A stretch of DNA of 64,000 nucleotides from Myxococcus xanthus (GCF_006402735.1 NZ_CP017174.1:4219001-4283000), one strand, 5' to 3'; shown: positions 9,914-19,302, numbered from the stretch's first letter. The notes: generated by a model from the letters alone, not told the origin. Numbers and translations are program-made.

Positions 9914-12070
9914 GTGCCTTTGTCGACGAAGTTCCGCCGCTCACGCGTCTGTCTGTTGCCCGTTCTCGCCGCGCTGGGTTGCTCCACCACGCCAGCCGTG
10001 CCGTCGAGCACGGGCACGGCCGCCCTCCCTGCCGGGTCGTCCAAGGCACCACCCCCCGTCAACGTCCCGGAGAAGGAGCCCACCGCCATGACGTCCACGT
10101 TCGACGCCGCGGCCCTGAAGGCGGAGCTCGTGGCGCGGCACGGCGAGGCGCAGCGGGGCCGCATCGAGCGGGGCGTGGATCAGGTGGTGGCGATGTGGCG
10201 GCCGGAGGACGGAGACCTCGCGGCGTTCGCACGTGAACAGTTCCTGTCGGACCCGAAGGCGCTCGACGCGACCTTCCAACGGCTGGAGCGGCTGTTCGAG
10301 CAGCTCGACGGGCACCTGTACGAAATCGGGCGCGAGCTCCAGTGGTACACCGACCTGGACCTGGGGCCGTTGCTGCCAGTGGAGCCCCTGGTGGCGGCGT
10401 ATGATCCGGCCGCCCACGTCACCACGGACCTGTTCCGCGCGCGCGTGGGCTTCGTGGTGTTGCTCAACTTCCCGCTCACCACGTTGGCGGAGCGCGTGGA
10501 GCAGGGGCCGTCATGGACGCGGCGGCAGTGGGCCGAGACGCGGCTGGCCGGGCGCTTCAACCAGCGCGTCCCCGCGGAGATTGAACAGGCGTCCTCGCGC
10601 GCCATCGCCGCGGCCAACCTGTACATCGCCGAATACAACATCTGGATGCATCACCTGGTGGATGCGCAGGGACGGCGCCCCTTCCCGAAGGGGCTGCGGC
10701 TCATCAGCCACTGGAACCTTCGTGACGAGCTGAAGGGGGACTACTCCGACGCGGTGACGGGCGCGCTGAAGCAGCGGATGATCGTCCAGGTGATGGAGCG
10801 CATCATCACGCAGACGATTCCCGCAGCCGTCATCGACAACCCGCGGCTGGATTGGGACCCCTTCACCAACACCGTCACGGTGGCGCCGTCGGAGACGGTG
10901 GAGGCGGATGCGCCCGCACGCACGACGAAGCCGGATGCGTCGCCGGAGCCGGACACGCGCTACACGCACCTGCTGGCCACCTTCCAGGCGGCGCGTCAGG
11001 CGGACCCCTACGTGCCGGTGGCGCCCACGCGAATCGCCCGGAGCTTCGAGCTGGGCCGCGAGCTGCCGGAAGCGCGCGTCCGGTCGCTGTTGACGCAGGT
11101 GCTGGAGTCACCGCTGGTGCCGCGCGTGGCGAAGGAGATTGAAGCGCGCCTGGGCCGGAAGCTGGAGCCGCAGGACCTCTGGTATTCGGGCTTCAATCCG
11201 GGCGGCAAGCGGCCGGAGTCCGACCTGGATGCGCTGACGCGCAAGCGCTACCCCACGGCGGAGGCGTTCGCGAAGGACCTGCCGCGCATCCTCCAGGGCA
11301 TGGGCTTCACGAAGGCGAAGGCCGTGTGGCTGGCGGAGCGCATTCGCGTGGACGCGTCGCGCGGTGCGGGGCACGCACAGCCGGCACTTCGGCGAGGCGA
11401 CTTCCCCCGGCTGCGCACGCGCGTGGAGAAGGGGGGCATGGACTACAAGGGCTACAACATCGCGGTGCACGAGCTGGGGCACAACGTGGAGCAGGTATTC
11501 AGCCTCTACGGAGTGGACCACACGCTGCTCGCGGGGGTGCCCAACAACGCCTTCACGGAGGCGCTGGCCTTCGTGTTCCAGTCGCGCGACCTGGAGTTGC
11601 TCGGGCTGGGCAAGCCGGACGCGGCGAGCGAGCGGGAGCGGGTGCTCGGCGAGCTGTGGCAGACGTGGGAGCGCGCGGGCATCGCGCTGGTGGACATGTC
11701 GGTGTGGCACTGGATGTACGCGCACCCGGACGCCACGCCGGCCCAGCTTCGCGAGGCGGTGGTGGGCATTTCTCGCGACGTGTGGAACCAGTACTTCGCG
11801 CCGGTGCTGGGAGGGGAGGGGAGTTCGCTGCTGGCCGTCTACAGCCACATGATCAGCTACCCGCTCTACCTGTCCGACTATCCGCTGGGCCACCTCATCG
11901 CGTTCCAGATCGAAGAGCACCTGAAGCGCAAGGGACCGCTGGGCGCCGAGTTCGAACGCATGGCCACCTACGGTTCGGTGACGCCGGACCAGTGGATGAT
12001 TCATGCGACCGGGGCCCCGGTGAGCGCGGAGCCATTGCTCCGCGCCGCCGAGGCCGCCCTGAGTCGCTGA
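9914..12070 (+). CDS. Lipoprotein zinc metallopeptidase (HExxH; M3-like)
   Basis: A 718-residue exported protein. GGAGAG at 9902-9907 precedes GTG 9914, and the signal VPLSTKFRRSRVCLLPVLAALGC ends in a lipobox. HELGHN near residue 519 is a zinc motif, and the following VPNNAFTEALAF supplies a plausible third Glu ligand about 30 residues on, the spacing of the gluzincin M2/M3 families. Overall sequence is not a textbook M3 protein, so the family is tentative. The N-terminal 180 residues are helical and charged. The stop lies one base from the stop of the convergent FKBP gene. Confidence 0.72.
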   Translation: MPLSTKFRRSRVCLLPVLAALGCSTTPAVPSSTGTAALPAGSSKAPPPVNVPEKEPTAMTSTFDAAALKAELVARHGEAQRGRIERGVDQVVAMWRPEDGDLAAFAREQFLSDPKALDATFQRLERLFEQLDGHLYEIGRELQWYTDLDLGPLLPVEPLVAAYDPAAHVTTDLFRARVGFVVLLNFPLTTLAERVEQGPSWTRRQWAETRLAGRFNQRVPAEIEQASSRAIAAANLYIAEYNIWMHHLVDAQGRRPFPKGLRLISHWNLRDELKGDYSDAVTGALKQRMIVQVMERIITQTIPAAVIDNPRLDWDPFTNTVTVAPSETVEADAPARTTKPDASPEPDTRYTHLLATFQAARQADPYVPVAPTRIARSFELGRELPEARVRSLLTQVLESPLVPRVAKEIEARLGRKLEPQDLWYSGFNPGGKRPESDLDALTRKRYPTAEAFAKDLPRILQGMGFTKAKAVWLAERIRVDASRGAGHAQPALRRGDFPRLRTRVEKGGMDYKGYNIAVHELGHNVEQVFSLYGVDHTLLAGVPNNAFTEALAFVFQSRDLELLGLGKPDAASERERVLGELWQTWERAGIALVDMSVWHWMYAHPDATPAQLREAVVGISRDVWNQYFAPVLGGEGSSLLAVYSHMISYPLYLSDYPLGHLIAFQIEEHLKRKGPLGAEFERMATYGSVTPDQWMIHATGAPVSAEPLLRAAEAALSR

Positions 12071-12071
12071 C

Positions 12072-12815
12072 CTACGGCTGCCGGGACGTGTCGCCGGGGA
12101 TGTCGATGAGCTCGACGTCGAAGGTGAGGACGGCGTTGGGCGGAATGCGCGAGCCGGAGGGCGGCCGCTCGCCGTAGGCGGTGTTGCCGGGGCAGGTGAG
12201 CTTCGCCTTGCCGCCCACCTTCATCTTCGCCACGCCCTGCGTCCAGCAGGGGATGACGCCGTTGAGCGGGAACTCAACGGGGATTCCGCGGCGGGCGGAG
12301 GTGTCGAAGATGGTGCCGTCCACCAGCCGGCCCTCGTAGTGGACCTTGACGGTGTCGACGGCGCGCGGGCTGCGGCCGGTTCCCGCCTGGACCTGCTTGT
12401 AGACGACGCCGGAGGGAAGCACCTCCGCGCCGGGCTCCTTCGCGGCGCGCTCCAGCGCGGCCTTGCCCGCAAGCGCCTGCCGGCTCTTTGCGAAGGCCTG
12501 AATCCGCTGCGCCTGCTCCTTCGGGTCGATGTCGGACGTCTTTCCACCGAGTCCGTCGGCCAGGCCCTGTTGCAGCACCTTCAGCTCCTCGGGCGACAGC
12601 GCGAAGAGGGACAAATCACGGCCAATGGAGAGGCCGAGCGTGTAGAGGGTCTGCTGGTCTTCCTCGGACAGCGCAGCGGGCGCCGCCGGCGCGGCGGCCG
12701 GAGGAGTCGCCGGTGCGGCCTTGGCCGCGGGCTTCTTCGCCGACTTCGAGTCCTGCGCCTGGGCGCCCGTCGCGCCGAGCGCGAACACCAGGGCCGCCGT
12801 CCACATCGATCGCAT
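12072..12815 (-). CDS. FKBP-type peptidyl-prolyl cis-trans isomerase (FkpA/Mip type), exported
   Basis: A 247-residue periplasmic prolyl isomerase. AAAGGTGG at 12820-12827 fixes the ATG at 12815 and yields the signal MRSMWTAALVFALGATGAQAQ. An Ala/Pro/Lys-rich linker follows, then a helical dimerisation domain (about residues 60-140) and the FKBP domain (about 150-240) with VKVHYEGRLVDGTIFD, GVIPCWTQGV and YGERPPSGSRIPPNAVLTFDVEL. Probable role is folding of envelope proteins. It is convergent with the preceding metallopeptidase (1 base between stops). Confidence 0.92.
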   Translation of the reverse strand: MRSMWTAALVFALGATGAQAQDSKSAKKPAAKAAPATPPAAAPAAPAALSEEDQQTLYTLGLSIGRDLSLFALSPEELKVLQQGLADGLGGKTSDIDPKEQAQRIQAFAKSRQALAGKAALERAAKEPGAEVLPSGVVYKQVQAGTGRSPRAVDTVKVHYEGRLVDGTIFDTSARRGIPVEFPLNGVIPCWTQGVAKMKVGGKAKLTCPGNTAYGERPPSGSRIPPNAVLTFDVELIDIPGDTSRQP

Positions 12816-12944
12816 GCATCCACCTTTCATGAGAACCGGCGCACTATAGAGCGTGGCCGCGCGCCCGGAAGACACAAGCCCGCGCGAAGAATTCACCGAG
12901 GAAGCACAGCGAGCGCGCGAGGCCTCCGCGCGCCGTCCGTTTTC

Positions 12945-12972
12945 TTGCGAGTTCAGCGCGCGCCTCTACCCT
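12945..12972 (+). promoter_or_regulatory. Candidate housekeeping promoter of the PilZ gene
   Basis: TTGCGA at 12945-12950, a 16-base spacer, then TACCCT at 12967-12972, 63 bases before the PilZ ATG. The match to sigma-70 boxes is moderate. Confidence 0.35.
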
Positions 12973-13035
12973 GCATCCAGGTTGCTTCACCCCCGGAGCA
13001 ACCTGTTGCACCACCTGACCGGAGGCGAAGAAGCC

Positions 13036-13371
13036 ATGAGCGACAAGCGGAAGAACAAGCGGGCGCCCCTCGACATCTACCTGAACAAGTACATGGGTGG
13101 CGTGCCGTACATGTCGCGGGCCGCGGACATCAGCCAGGAAGGGCTGAGCCTCGCCCGGCTGCTCGAGCCTCAGCACGAGGCCAAGCGCATCGGTCTCCAG
13201 TTCCAGCTCCCGGGCTCGGAGGAGATCATCTACGCCGAGGGTGAAGTGGTCCGTGAGTGGGCCGAGCTGGGGGCCAAGCGCGAGCGCTCTGGTGTGCGCT
13301 TCACGCTGCTCACCGACCGTCACCGCAAGATGATCGACGCCTACGTCGACCGTCACGGCAACGAGAACTGA
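13036..13371 (+). CDS. Single-domain PilZ protein (cyclic-di-GMP receptor)
   Basis: A 111-residue stand-alone PilZ domain. Both cyclic-di-GMP-binding signatures are present: RKNKR (RxxxR) at the N-terminus and DISQEG (D/NxSxxG) near residue 35. Such proteins transmit c-di-GMP levels to motility or matrix machinery through partner proteins. GGAGG lies 11 bases before the ATG. It is monocistronic, with a candidate promoter upstream. Confidence 0.92.
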   Translation: MSDKRKNKRAPLDIYLNKYMGGVPYMSRAADISQEGLSLARLLEPQHEAKRIGLQFQLPGSEEIIYAEGEVVREWAELGAKRERSGVRFTLLTDRHRKMIDAYVDRHGNEN

Positions 13372-13491
13372 CGCATACCCGCCGTGCCGCAGGGGCCTGC
13401 CTTGACTTCCCCGGAAGCAGGCCCGTTGAATGGGAAGCCATTCTGCCCTGACACGACCCGCGACGTCGGACGAGGGGCTGGAGGATTTCCC

Positions 13492-14307
13492 GTGAGGCAC
13501 TCGCTGTGGGGGATATTGCTGGCCGTGCCACTGACCGCGTCTGGCCAGGGCAAGGAAGCGAAGGCCCCGAAGCCCACCGTCGCCGCCGTGAAAACGGCAC
13601 CGGGGGCACCGGGCGTCAATTGGGAAGGGCAGGTGCTGCGGGCCACGGGAGCGGGTGCTCCCGACCTGAAGGCCTCCAACCCCGGACAGGCCCGGCTGGG
13701 CGCCGAGCGGACCGCCAAGCAGTCCGCCATCCAGAATCTCATGGACCAGGCCGGGCGCCTTCACATCAGCGCGGGCCGCACCGTGGCGGACGAACTGGCC
13801 CGCGAAGAAGTCCGCAAGCGGGTGGAGGCCGCGATGGGCGGCTACAAGGTCGTCGCCCGGCGGTTCTTCTCCGACAGTGGCGTGGAGATTGACGTGGAGG
13901 TGCCGCTATCGGCCCTCACCGCGTCGTTGTTCTCGCCGCCCGCCGCGGACACCGTCATCGCCGTCAACGGCGCGGGCGCGAAGAAGTACACGGGGCTGGT
14001 GGTGGATGCGCGAGGGCTCGGTGTGCAGCCCGTGCTGGCGCCCCGCCTGCTGGATGACAGCGGCAAGGCGCTGTACGGCGCGGCGGCGCTAGCCAACGAA
14101 CGCCGTGCTGCGACAGCCGTGGCCGCGTGGTTCCAGAGCCTGGATGCGGCGAAGAAGGCCTCGCTGGTGGGGGACAAGCCCCTGGTGGTGAAGGCCACGG
14201 GTTCCAAGGGTTCCGACCTGGTGCTCGCCTCGGAGGACGCGAAGGCGCTCGTCGAGGCCAACACGCGCTTCCTGGCCGAGGGCCGGGTCGTGATTGTCAC
14301 GCAGTGA
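13492..14307 (+). CDS. LPP20-like secreted protein
   Basis: A 271-residue exported protein. GGAGG at 13480-13484 precedes GTG 13492; the signal is VRHSLWGILLAVPLTASGQG. The body has KYTGLVVDARGLGVQPVLAPRLLD followed by GALYGA-like sequence, the pattern of LPP20/FlgT-type envelope proteins, and a preceding alpha/beta region (ERTAKQSAIQNLMDQ) typical of the same group. Upstream in-frame ATG 13384 is rejected since it would hide the signal. It is followed closely by a PEGA lipoprotein and likely forms a two-gene operon with it. Confidence 0.7.
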   Translation: MRHSLWGILLAVPLTASGQGKEAKAPKPTVAAVKTAPGAPGVNWEGQVLRATGAGAPDLKASNPGQARLGAERTAKQSAIQNLMDQAGRLHISAGRTVADELAREEVRKRVEAAMGGYKVVARRFFSDSGVEIDVEVPLSALTASLFSPPAADTVIAVNGAGAKKYTGLVVDARGLGVQPVLAPRLLDDSGKALYGAAALANERRAATAVAAWFQSLDAAKKASLVGDKPLVVKATGSKGSDLVLASEDAKALVEANTRFLAEGRVVIVTQ

Positions 14308-14329
14308 CTACGAGGTCCTCGGCGAGCTG

Positions 14330-14692
14330 ATGCGGAAGCTTTTGCTGTTGGTGATGGTGTCCACGTTCGCTGGGTGTGCGAAGCGTCAGGAGCCCGAGTC
14401 CCTGCTCAAGGCCCGCGAGCTGATGGCGGAAGCCCAGAACTCCAGCGGCAACCTGGCCCTGCTCTGCGAACCCGTGGACGCGGAGGTGTACCTGGATGGC
14501 GTCTGGCAGGGGCTCTGCAGCGACTTCTCGGGTTCCCCCAAGGCGCTGCGAGTGGGCAGCGGCCTGCACGAGATTGAAGTGAAGAAGCAGGGGTACTGGC
14601 CCTATACGACGTACTTCGAGCCCAGCCGGGCCCGAGCGCGGCTGACCATCCAGCTTCGCGCCTCTGGGCCGAAGGCCGGCGGTTCGGAGTGA
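14330..14692 (+). CDS. PEGA-domain lipoprotein
   Basis: A 120-residue lipoprotein: MRKLLLLVMVSTFAGCAKR has a clean lipobox (FAGC). A PEGA-like unit, EPVDAEVYLDGVWQGLCSD...VGSGLHEIEVKKQGYWPY, covers residues about 45-100; PEGA repeats occur on surface-associated myxobacterial proteins. The gene starts 22 bases after the LPP20-like gene and ends before a terminator at 14716, so the two are probably co-transcribed. Confidence 0.8.
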   Translation: MRKLLLLVMVSTFAGCAKRQEPESLLKARELMAEAQNSSGNLALLCEPVDAEVYLDGVWQGLCSDFSGSPKALRVGSGLHEIEVKKQGYWPYTTYFEPSRARARLTIQLRASGPKAGGSE

Positions 14693-14715
14693 CGCCGGGC
14701 CGGGTGTAAAGCGAG

Positions 14716-14740
14716 CGGGCTTCCACGAAAGCCCGTTTCC
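14716..14740 (+). terminator. Intrinsic terminator after the PEGA lipoprotein gene
   Basis: CGGGCTT at 14716-14722 pairs with AAGCCCG at 14729-14735, followed by TTTCC. The stem is 7 bp and the T-run short, so efficiency may be modest. Confidence 0.55.
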
Positions 14741-14754
14741 TGTGCTTTCGTGAA

Positions 14755-16077
14755 GTGCAATCAGGACATGACGCCGCCGTAGCTGGGACTGAAGAGGAGA
14801 GCGCCATCGGACGACGCAGGAAAGGTCATTCCCCCGCCGCCGTGAAACCCGCCGCCGCTGCCGTGCCGCCGTCGGCACGGCCTGCCCCCGTGCTTCACGA
14901 GGTGCCGCCGCCGCGGGGACAGGGCAAGTCCGCGGCCGAGACCGCCCGTGTGCAAGTCGCCGAACCCGTGGCGGTGGCCGAGACCGCCCTGTCCGAGACG
15001 GACGCCCGGCGCATCGACCTGTGGTGGTCGGCGGTGATGGTAGGCTCGCTGGGGCTGGTGTTCGCGCTGCTCTCCGTCTTTGGCGGTGTGGCGGTGCCAG
15101 TGCTGCTCGCGCTGTCGGGCGCGTACATCTTCAACCCCATCGTCACCGAGCTGGAGAAGCGGCGGCTGGACCGCACGTGGGGGACGACGCTCGTCTTCGC
15201 GGCGGGGACGCTGATGTTGGTGGGCGCGGTGCTGTACCTCATCCCGGTGTTCCGGGAGGAGGCGTCGAAGCTGCCGGATTTCTTCAACCGCGCGAGCACC
15301 CAGGTGGTGCCGAAGGTGGAAGGGCTGGTGGGGCATTCGTTGCCGGACCTGGTGCGCCAGCGCACCACCGAGCTGGGAAAGCAAGCGTCAGAGCTGGTCC
15401 AGAGCGCGGGGCCGGCGGCGGCGCGCATCCTGGCGAGCTTCGCGGGCAACACGGCGCGGCTGGTGGTGACGTTGCTGGGCCTGTCGGTGGTGCCGGTGCT
15501 GGCCTTCTTCTTCCTGCAGGACTACCCCCGGCTGATGGGCATGGTGAAGGACCTGCTGCCCCGGCGCGCGGTCGGGCTGGTGAGCCGGCGCTTCGCGGAG
15601 GTGGACGAGGTGCTCTCCGCCTTCGTGCGCGGCCAGCTCATCGTGGGCGGCGTGCTGTCGGTCATCTATGCGGCGGGCCTGTCAGCGGCGCGCATCGACA
15701 TGGCCATCGTCATTGGTGTGATTGCCGGCTTCGGCAACATGGTGCCGTACCTGGGCACGGGCGTGGGCATCGTGCTGTCGCTGGTGGGGCTCATGCTGTC
15801 GTGGCAGGGGCCGTGGCAGTTGGCGGCGGTGGCGGCCACCTTCGTCATCGGGCAGATGCTGGAGGGCTTCGTCATCACCCCGCGAATCGTGGGGGAGAAG
15901 GTCGGGCTGGCGCCGGTGGCGATCATCCTGGCCATCCTCGCCTTCGGTGAGCTGTTCGGCTTCGTGGGCATCCTGCTGGCGGTGCCGGTGGCGGCCATCC
16001 TCAAGGTGGTCCTGAGCGTGGTGGTGGAGCGCTACCGCCGGACGCGGCTCTACACGGGGGAGCCCAAGTCGCCGTGA
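14755..16077 (+). CDS. AI-2E family transporter (PerM/YdiK type permease)
   Basis: A 440-residue inner-membrane protein. The first 80 residues are Ala/Pro-rich and probably disordered. About eight hydrophobic segments follow, beginning WWSAVMVGSLGLVFALLSV, and the conserved core reads FVRGQLIVGGVLSVIYA, IAGFGNMVPYLGTGVGI and FVITPRIVGEKVGLAPVAIILA, the signature of PF01594. The family exports small molecules or ions; the name AI-2E does not prove signalling. GTG 14755 is the longest start; a later start inside the disordered region is possible because a terminator ends only about 15 bases upstream. Confidence 0.85.
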   Translation: MQSGHDAAVAGTEEESAIGRRRKGHSPAAVKPAAAAVPPSARPAPVLHEVPPPRGQGKSAAETARVQVAEPVAVAETALSETDARRIDLWWSAVMVGSLGLVFALLSVFGGVAVPVLLALSGAYIFNPIVTELEKRRLDRTWGTTLVFAAGTLMLVGAVLYLIPVFREEASKLPDFFNRASTQVVPKVEGLVGHSLPDLVRQRTTELGKQASELVQSAGPAAARILASFAGNTARLVVTLLGLSVVPVLAFFFLQDYPRLMGMVKDLLPRRAVGLVSRRFAEVDEVLSAFVRGQLIVGGVLSVIYAAGLSAARIDMAIVIGVIAGFGNMVPYLGTGVGIVLSLVGLMLSWQGPWQLAAVAATFVIGQMLEGFVITPRIVGEKVGLAPVAIILAILAFGELFGFVGILLAVPVAAILKVVLSVVVERYRRTRLYTGEPKSP

Positions 16078-16781
16078 CGAAGCTGGAGGCGCTGCACAAG
16101 GAGATCACCAGCTGCCGGGCCTGTCCCCGGCTGGTGGAGTGGCGGGAGGAGGTGGCGCGGGTGAAGCGCCGCGCCTACCGCGACTGGAACTACTGGGGCC
16201 TGCCCGTCCCCGGCTTCGGTGACCCCAAGGCCCGGCTCATCATCGTCGGGCTGGCGCCGGCGGCCCATGGGGCGAACCGGACGGGGCGGATGTTCACCGG
16301 GGACCGGTCGGGCGACTTCCTCTATGCCGGGCTGCACCGCGCGGGCTTCGCGAATCAGGCCCTCAGCGAGCACCGGGATGACGGGCTCCGGCTGAAGGAC
16401 GCCTTCATCGTGTCGGCGGCGCGCTGTGCTCCGCCCGACAACAAGCCCCTCCCAGAGGAGCTGGCCCGCTGCGCGCCGTTCCTGGATCGCGAGCTGGCGC
16501 TGCTACCGGGCCGGGTGATGCTCGCGCTGGGGGCCATCGGCTGGAACGCCGCGCTCGTGGCCCTGGCGCGGCAGGGGATGGAGGTTCCGTCGCCTCGGCC
16601 TGCGTTCGGGCATGGGGCGGAGCTGCCCCTGCCGGGCGGCCGGACGCTGCTGGGCTGCTACCACGTCAGCCAGCAGAACACGCAGACGGGGCGGCTGACC
16701 CCGGCGATGTTCGACGCCGTCATGTCCCGGGTCCACGCGCTGCTGGAAACGTCGAATCCGAAGGCGCGCGGGAAGAGTTGA
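16074..16781 (+). CDS. Uracil-DNA glycosylase, family 5 (UdgB)
   Basis: A 235-residue base-excision repair enzyme. Motif GLAPAAHGANRTGRMFTGD near residue 60 and CYHVSQQNTQTGRLT near residue 195 are family 5 signatures. Cysteines in CRACPRL, ARCAPP and ARCAPF are placed to bind a [4Fe-4S] cluster. It starts at GTG 16074, overlapping the permease stop as GTGA, so the two are translationally coupled. Confidence 0.9.
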   Translation: MTKLEALHKEITSCRACPRLVEWREEVARVKRRAYRDWNYWGLPVPGFGDPKARLIIVGLAPAAHGANRTGRMFTGDRSGDFLYAGLHRAGFANQALSEHRDDGLRLKDAFIVSAARCAPPDNKPLPEELARCAPFLDRELALLPGRVMLALGAIGWNAALVALARQGMEVPSPRPAFGHGAELPLPGGRTLLGCYHVSQQNTQTGRLTPAMFDAVMSRVHALLETSNPKARGKS

Positions 16782-16800
16782 AGAAGCCTTCTGTGTTTGC

Positions 16801-16829
16801 TTGACAGTTGGGGGAGCCCGCTGTTATTC
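16801..16829 (+). promoter_or_regulatory. Promoter of tRNA-Val
   Basis: A perfect TTGACA at 16801-16806, a 17-base spacer, then TTATTC at 16824-16829, 26 bases before the tRNA. The -35 is consensus, the -10 weak. Confidence 0.6.
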
Positions 16830-16854
16830 CCCGCGCCACCGAAGCGGCTGCAAC

Positions 16855-16926
<72 letters not shown>

Positions 16927-16946
16927 TCATCAAAGAGTGACTTCAG

Positions 16947-16988
16947 CGGGCGGCACGGCTTTAAAAGAGCCTGCCGCCCGTTTTTTTT
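16947..16988 (+). terminator. Strong intrinsic terminator between tRNA-Val and thrS
   Basis: CGGGCGGCA at 16947-16955 pairs perfectly with TGCCGCCCG at 16972-16980 and is followed by eight T at 16981-16988. It ends the tRNA-Val transcript but sits only 11 bases before the thrS ATG, so the thrS message must read through it; it may act as an attenuator. Confidence 0.9.
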
Positions 16989-16999
16989 CCGAGGTTCGT

Positions 17000-18928
17000 A
17001 TGTCCGACATCATCACGGTGACGCTCCCCGACGGCTCGCAGAAGCAGACGGCCCGGGGTACCACCATCGCGGACTTCGTGCGGGAGAGCATCGGTCCCGG
17101 CCTGGCGAAGGCCGCCCTCTTCGCGCGCGTGAATGGCCAGGACATGGACCTGGCCCGCAAGCTGGACGAGGACGTGAAGCTGCAGATCTTCACGCCCAAG
17201 AGCCCCGAGTCCCTGGAGTTGATCCGCCATGACGCCGCCCACGTGGTGGCCAGCGCGGTGCAGAAGCTCTTCCCGGGCACGCAGGTGACCATCGGTCCCG
17301 CGACGGAGGAGGGCTTCTATTACGACTTCTTCCGCGAGAAGCCCTTCACGCCCGAGGACCTGGAGAAGATCGAGGCCGAGGCGAACGCCGAGCTGAAGCG
17401 GGACATGGCCTTCGTCCGCACCGAAATCTCCATGGACGAGGCCGTGCGCCTGTTCGAGGAGAAGGGCGAGAAGTTCAAGGTCGAGATCGTCAAGGACATC
17501 GCGGCCAAGGGCGCCAAGACGCTGACGCTCTACACACACGGTGACTGGGTGGACTTCTGCCTGGGGCCCCACGCGCCCAGTACGGGGAAGATCGGCATCA
17601 TCAAGATCCTCTCCTCCAGCGGCGCGTACTGGCGCGGTGACCACCGCAACCCGATGCTCCAGCGCGTTTACGGCACGGCCTTCTTCGACAAGAAGCAGCT
17701 GGCGGAGTACCTGACGCGCATCGAGGAGTCGAAGAAGCGCGACCACCGCAAGCTGGGCAAGGAGCTGGACCTCTTCCACTTCCACCCGTACTCGCCGGGC
17801 TCCGCCTTCTGGACCCCGAAGGGCACCACGCTCTACACCACGCTGTCGAACTGGATGCGTCAGCTGACGCAGAACGACGGCTACGTGGAGATCAAGACGC
17901 CCCTGATGTTCAACAAGGGGTTGTGGGAGACCAGCGGCCACTGGGGCAAGTACAAGGAGAACATGTTCCTCGTGCTCGACAGCGAGTCGGGGGAGCATGA
18001 CTTCTCGCTCAAGCCGATGAACTGCCCGTCGCACCACCTGTTCTACGGCTTCAAGAAGCACAGCTACCGCGACCTGCCGCTGCGCTACCACACGCAGGAC
18101 GTGCTGCACCGCAACGAGGCGGCGGGCTCCCTGGGCGGCCTCACGCGCGTGCGCCAATTCGCGCAGGATGACGCGCACATCTACTGCACGGAGGCGCAGA
18201 TCACCGACGAGGTGCGGCGCTTCGTGAAGCTGCTGGACCACGTCTACAAGGCGGTGGGCCTCACCTACGCGGTGAAGCTGTCCACGCGGCCCGAGCAGCG
18301 TCTGGGCGATGACTCCCTGTGGGACCGGGCCGAGGGCGGCCTCAAGGCGGCGCTAGAGTCGTTGGGCCTCGAGTACGAACTGGCCCCGGGTGACGGCGCG
18401 TTCTACGGCCCGAAGATCGACTTCGCGGTGTCGGACAGCATCGGCCGCCGGTGGCAGCTGGGCACCATGCAACTGGACTATCTGGCGCCCGAGCGCTTCG
18501 ACCTGACCTACGTGGGCGAGGACAACGCCGAGCACCGCCCCGTGGTGCTCCACCGCGCCATCTTCGGTTCGTTCGAGCGCTTCACGGCCATCCTCATCGA
18601 GCACTTCGCCGGCGCCTTCCCGGCCTGGCTGGCCCCCATCCAGGCGGTGCTGGTGACGGTGGCGGATCGGCAGAACGACTACGCCCGGAAGGTTCGGGAC
18701 TCCTTGAGGGCGAAGGGTTACCGGGTGGAGTTCGACGAGCGCGGCCTGTCGATGAACGCCAAGATCCGCGAGGCCCAGCTCCAGAAGGTGCCGTTCACCC
18801 TGGTGGTGGGCGACAACGAGGTGTCGGGCGAGGGCGTGTCGCCGCGGCGGTACGGCGGCGAGGACCTCAAGACGATGAAGGTGACGGACTTCGAGGCCCT
18901 GCTGGCGAAGGAAGCGGCCCTGCCGTGA
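17000..18928 (+). CDS. thrS: Threonyl-tRNA synthetase
   Basis: A 642-residue class II synthetase charging tRNA-Thr. Order: TGS domain (about 1-64), second additional editing domain (about 65-225, with [15 protein letters not shown]), catalytic core with MNCPSHH (zinc Cys and first His), [14 protein letters not shown], and ERF motif 3, then the anticodon-binding domain (about 540-642). ATG 17000 follows GAGG at 16991-16994; the upstream in-frame extension crosses the terminator and is rejected. It heads a translation gene block (rpmI, rplT, pheS, pheT, ihfA); infC, usually next, is absent. Confidence 0.97.
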   Translation: MSDIITVTLPDGSQKQTARGTTIADFVRESIGPGLAKAALFARVNGQDMDLARKLDEDVKLQIFTPKSPESLELIRHDAAHVVASAVQKLFPGTQVTIGPATEEGFYYDFFREKPFTPEDLEKIEAEANAELKRDMAFVRTEISMDEAVRLFEEKGEKFKVEIVKDIAAKGAKTLTLYTHGDWVDFCLGPHAPSTGKIGIIKILSSSGAYWRGDHRNPMLQRVYGTAFFDKKQLAEYLTRIEESKKRDHRKLGKELDLFHFHPYSPGSAFWTPKGTTLYTTLSNWMRQLTQNDGYVEIKTPLMFNKGLWETSGHWGKYKENMFLVLDSESGEHDFSLKPMNCPSHHLFYGFKKHSYRDLPLRYHTQDVLHRNEAAGSLGGLTRVRQFAQDDAHIYCTEAQITDEVRRFVKLLDHVYKAVGLTYAVKLSTRPEQRLGDDSLWDRAEGGLKAALESLGLEYELAPGDGAFYGPKIDFAVSDSIGRRWQLGTMQLDYLAPERFDLTYVGEDNAEHRPVVLHRAIFGSFERFTAILIEHFAGAFPAWLAPIQAVLVTVADRQNDYARKVRDSLRAKGYRVEFDERGLSMNAKIREAQLQKVPFTLVVGDNEVSGEGVSPRRYGGEDLKTMKVTDFEALLAKEAALP

Positions 18929-18966
18929 TCGGGAGGTCAGGACGCCTGGCAGCTTGCTGACGGGCC

Positions 18967-18994
18967 TTGACTCCCTGTTGCACCTAAGTATCTT
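18967..18994 (+). promoter_or_regulatory. Promoter of rpmI-rplT
   Basis: TTGACT at 18967-18972, a 16-base spacer and TATCTT at 18989-18994 form a good sigma-70 pair in the gap where infC would normally be. It would give a leader of about 95 bases containing the hairpin at 19008. Confidence 0.55.
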
Positions 18995-19007
18995 GACGCA
19001 CTTTCGA

Positions 19008-19035
19008 GGGGAACCTGCCCAAGTTCCCCAATTTT
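19008..19035 (+). promoter_or_regulatory. Leader hairpin of rpmI-rplT (possible ribosomal-protein autoregulation)
   Basis: GGGGAAC at 19008-19014 pairs with GTTCCCC at 19023-19029, followed by AATTTT. It lies at the expected 5' end of the rpmI leader. L20-type leaders regulate this operon in other bacteria, but I see no proven L20 consensus; alternatively it is a weak terminator. Confidence 0.4.
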
Positions 19036-19095
19036 CGAGAGTTCTCGCACCTGCCGCTCAAGTCCAACGGCACGGGGCATGGAAGGATCAGGACG

Positions 19096-19302
19096 ATGCC
19101 GAAGTTGAAGACCCGCAGCAGCGCGAAGAAGCGCTTTGAAGTGAAGAAGAGCGGCAAGGTCAAGCACGGCAAGGCCTTCGCGAAGCACCTCTTCACGTTC
19201 TCGAAGACGCCGAAGTCCAAGCGCAGCGGCCGCGGCACCGGCCATCTTCGCGACATGGACGCGAAGAAGGTCATCAAGGAGATGTTCCCCTACGGGGGCT
19301 GA
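19096..19302 (+). CDS. rpmI: 50S ribosomal protein L35
   Basis: A 68-residue, very basic protein beginning MPKLKTRSSAKKRF, the standard L35 start, with GKAFAKHLFT and the C-terminal KEMFPYGG. GGAAGGA precedes the ATG. It is followed 99 bases later by rplT in the usual order. Confidence 0.96.
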   Translation: MPKLKTRSSAKKRFEVKKSGKVKHGKAFAKHLFTFSKTPKSKRSGRGTGHLRDMDAKKVIKEMFPYGG

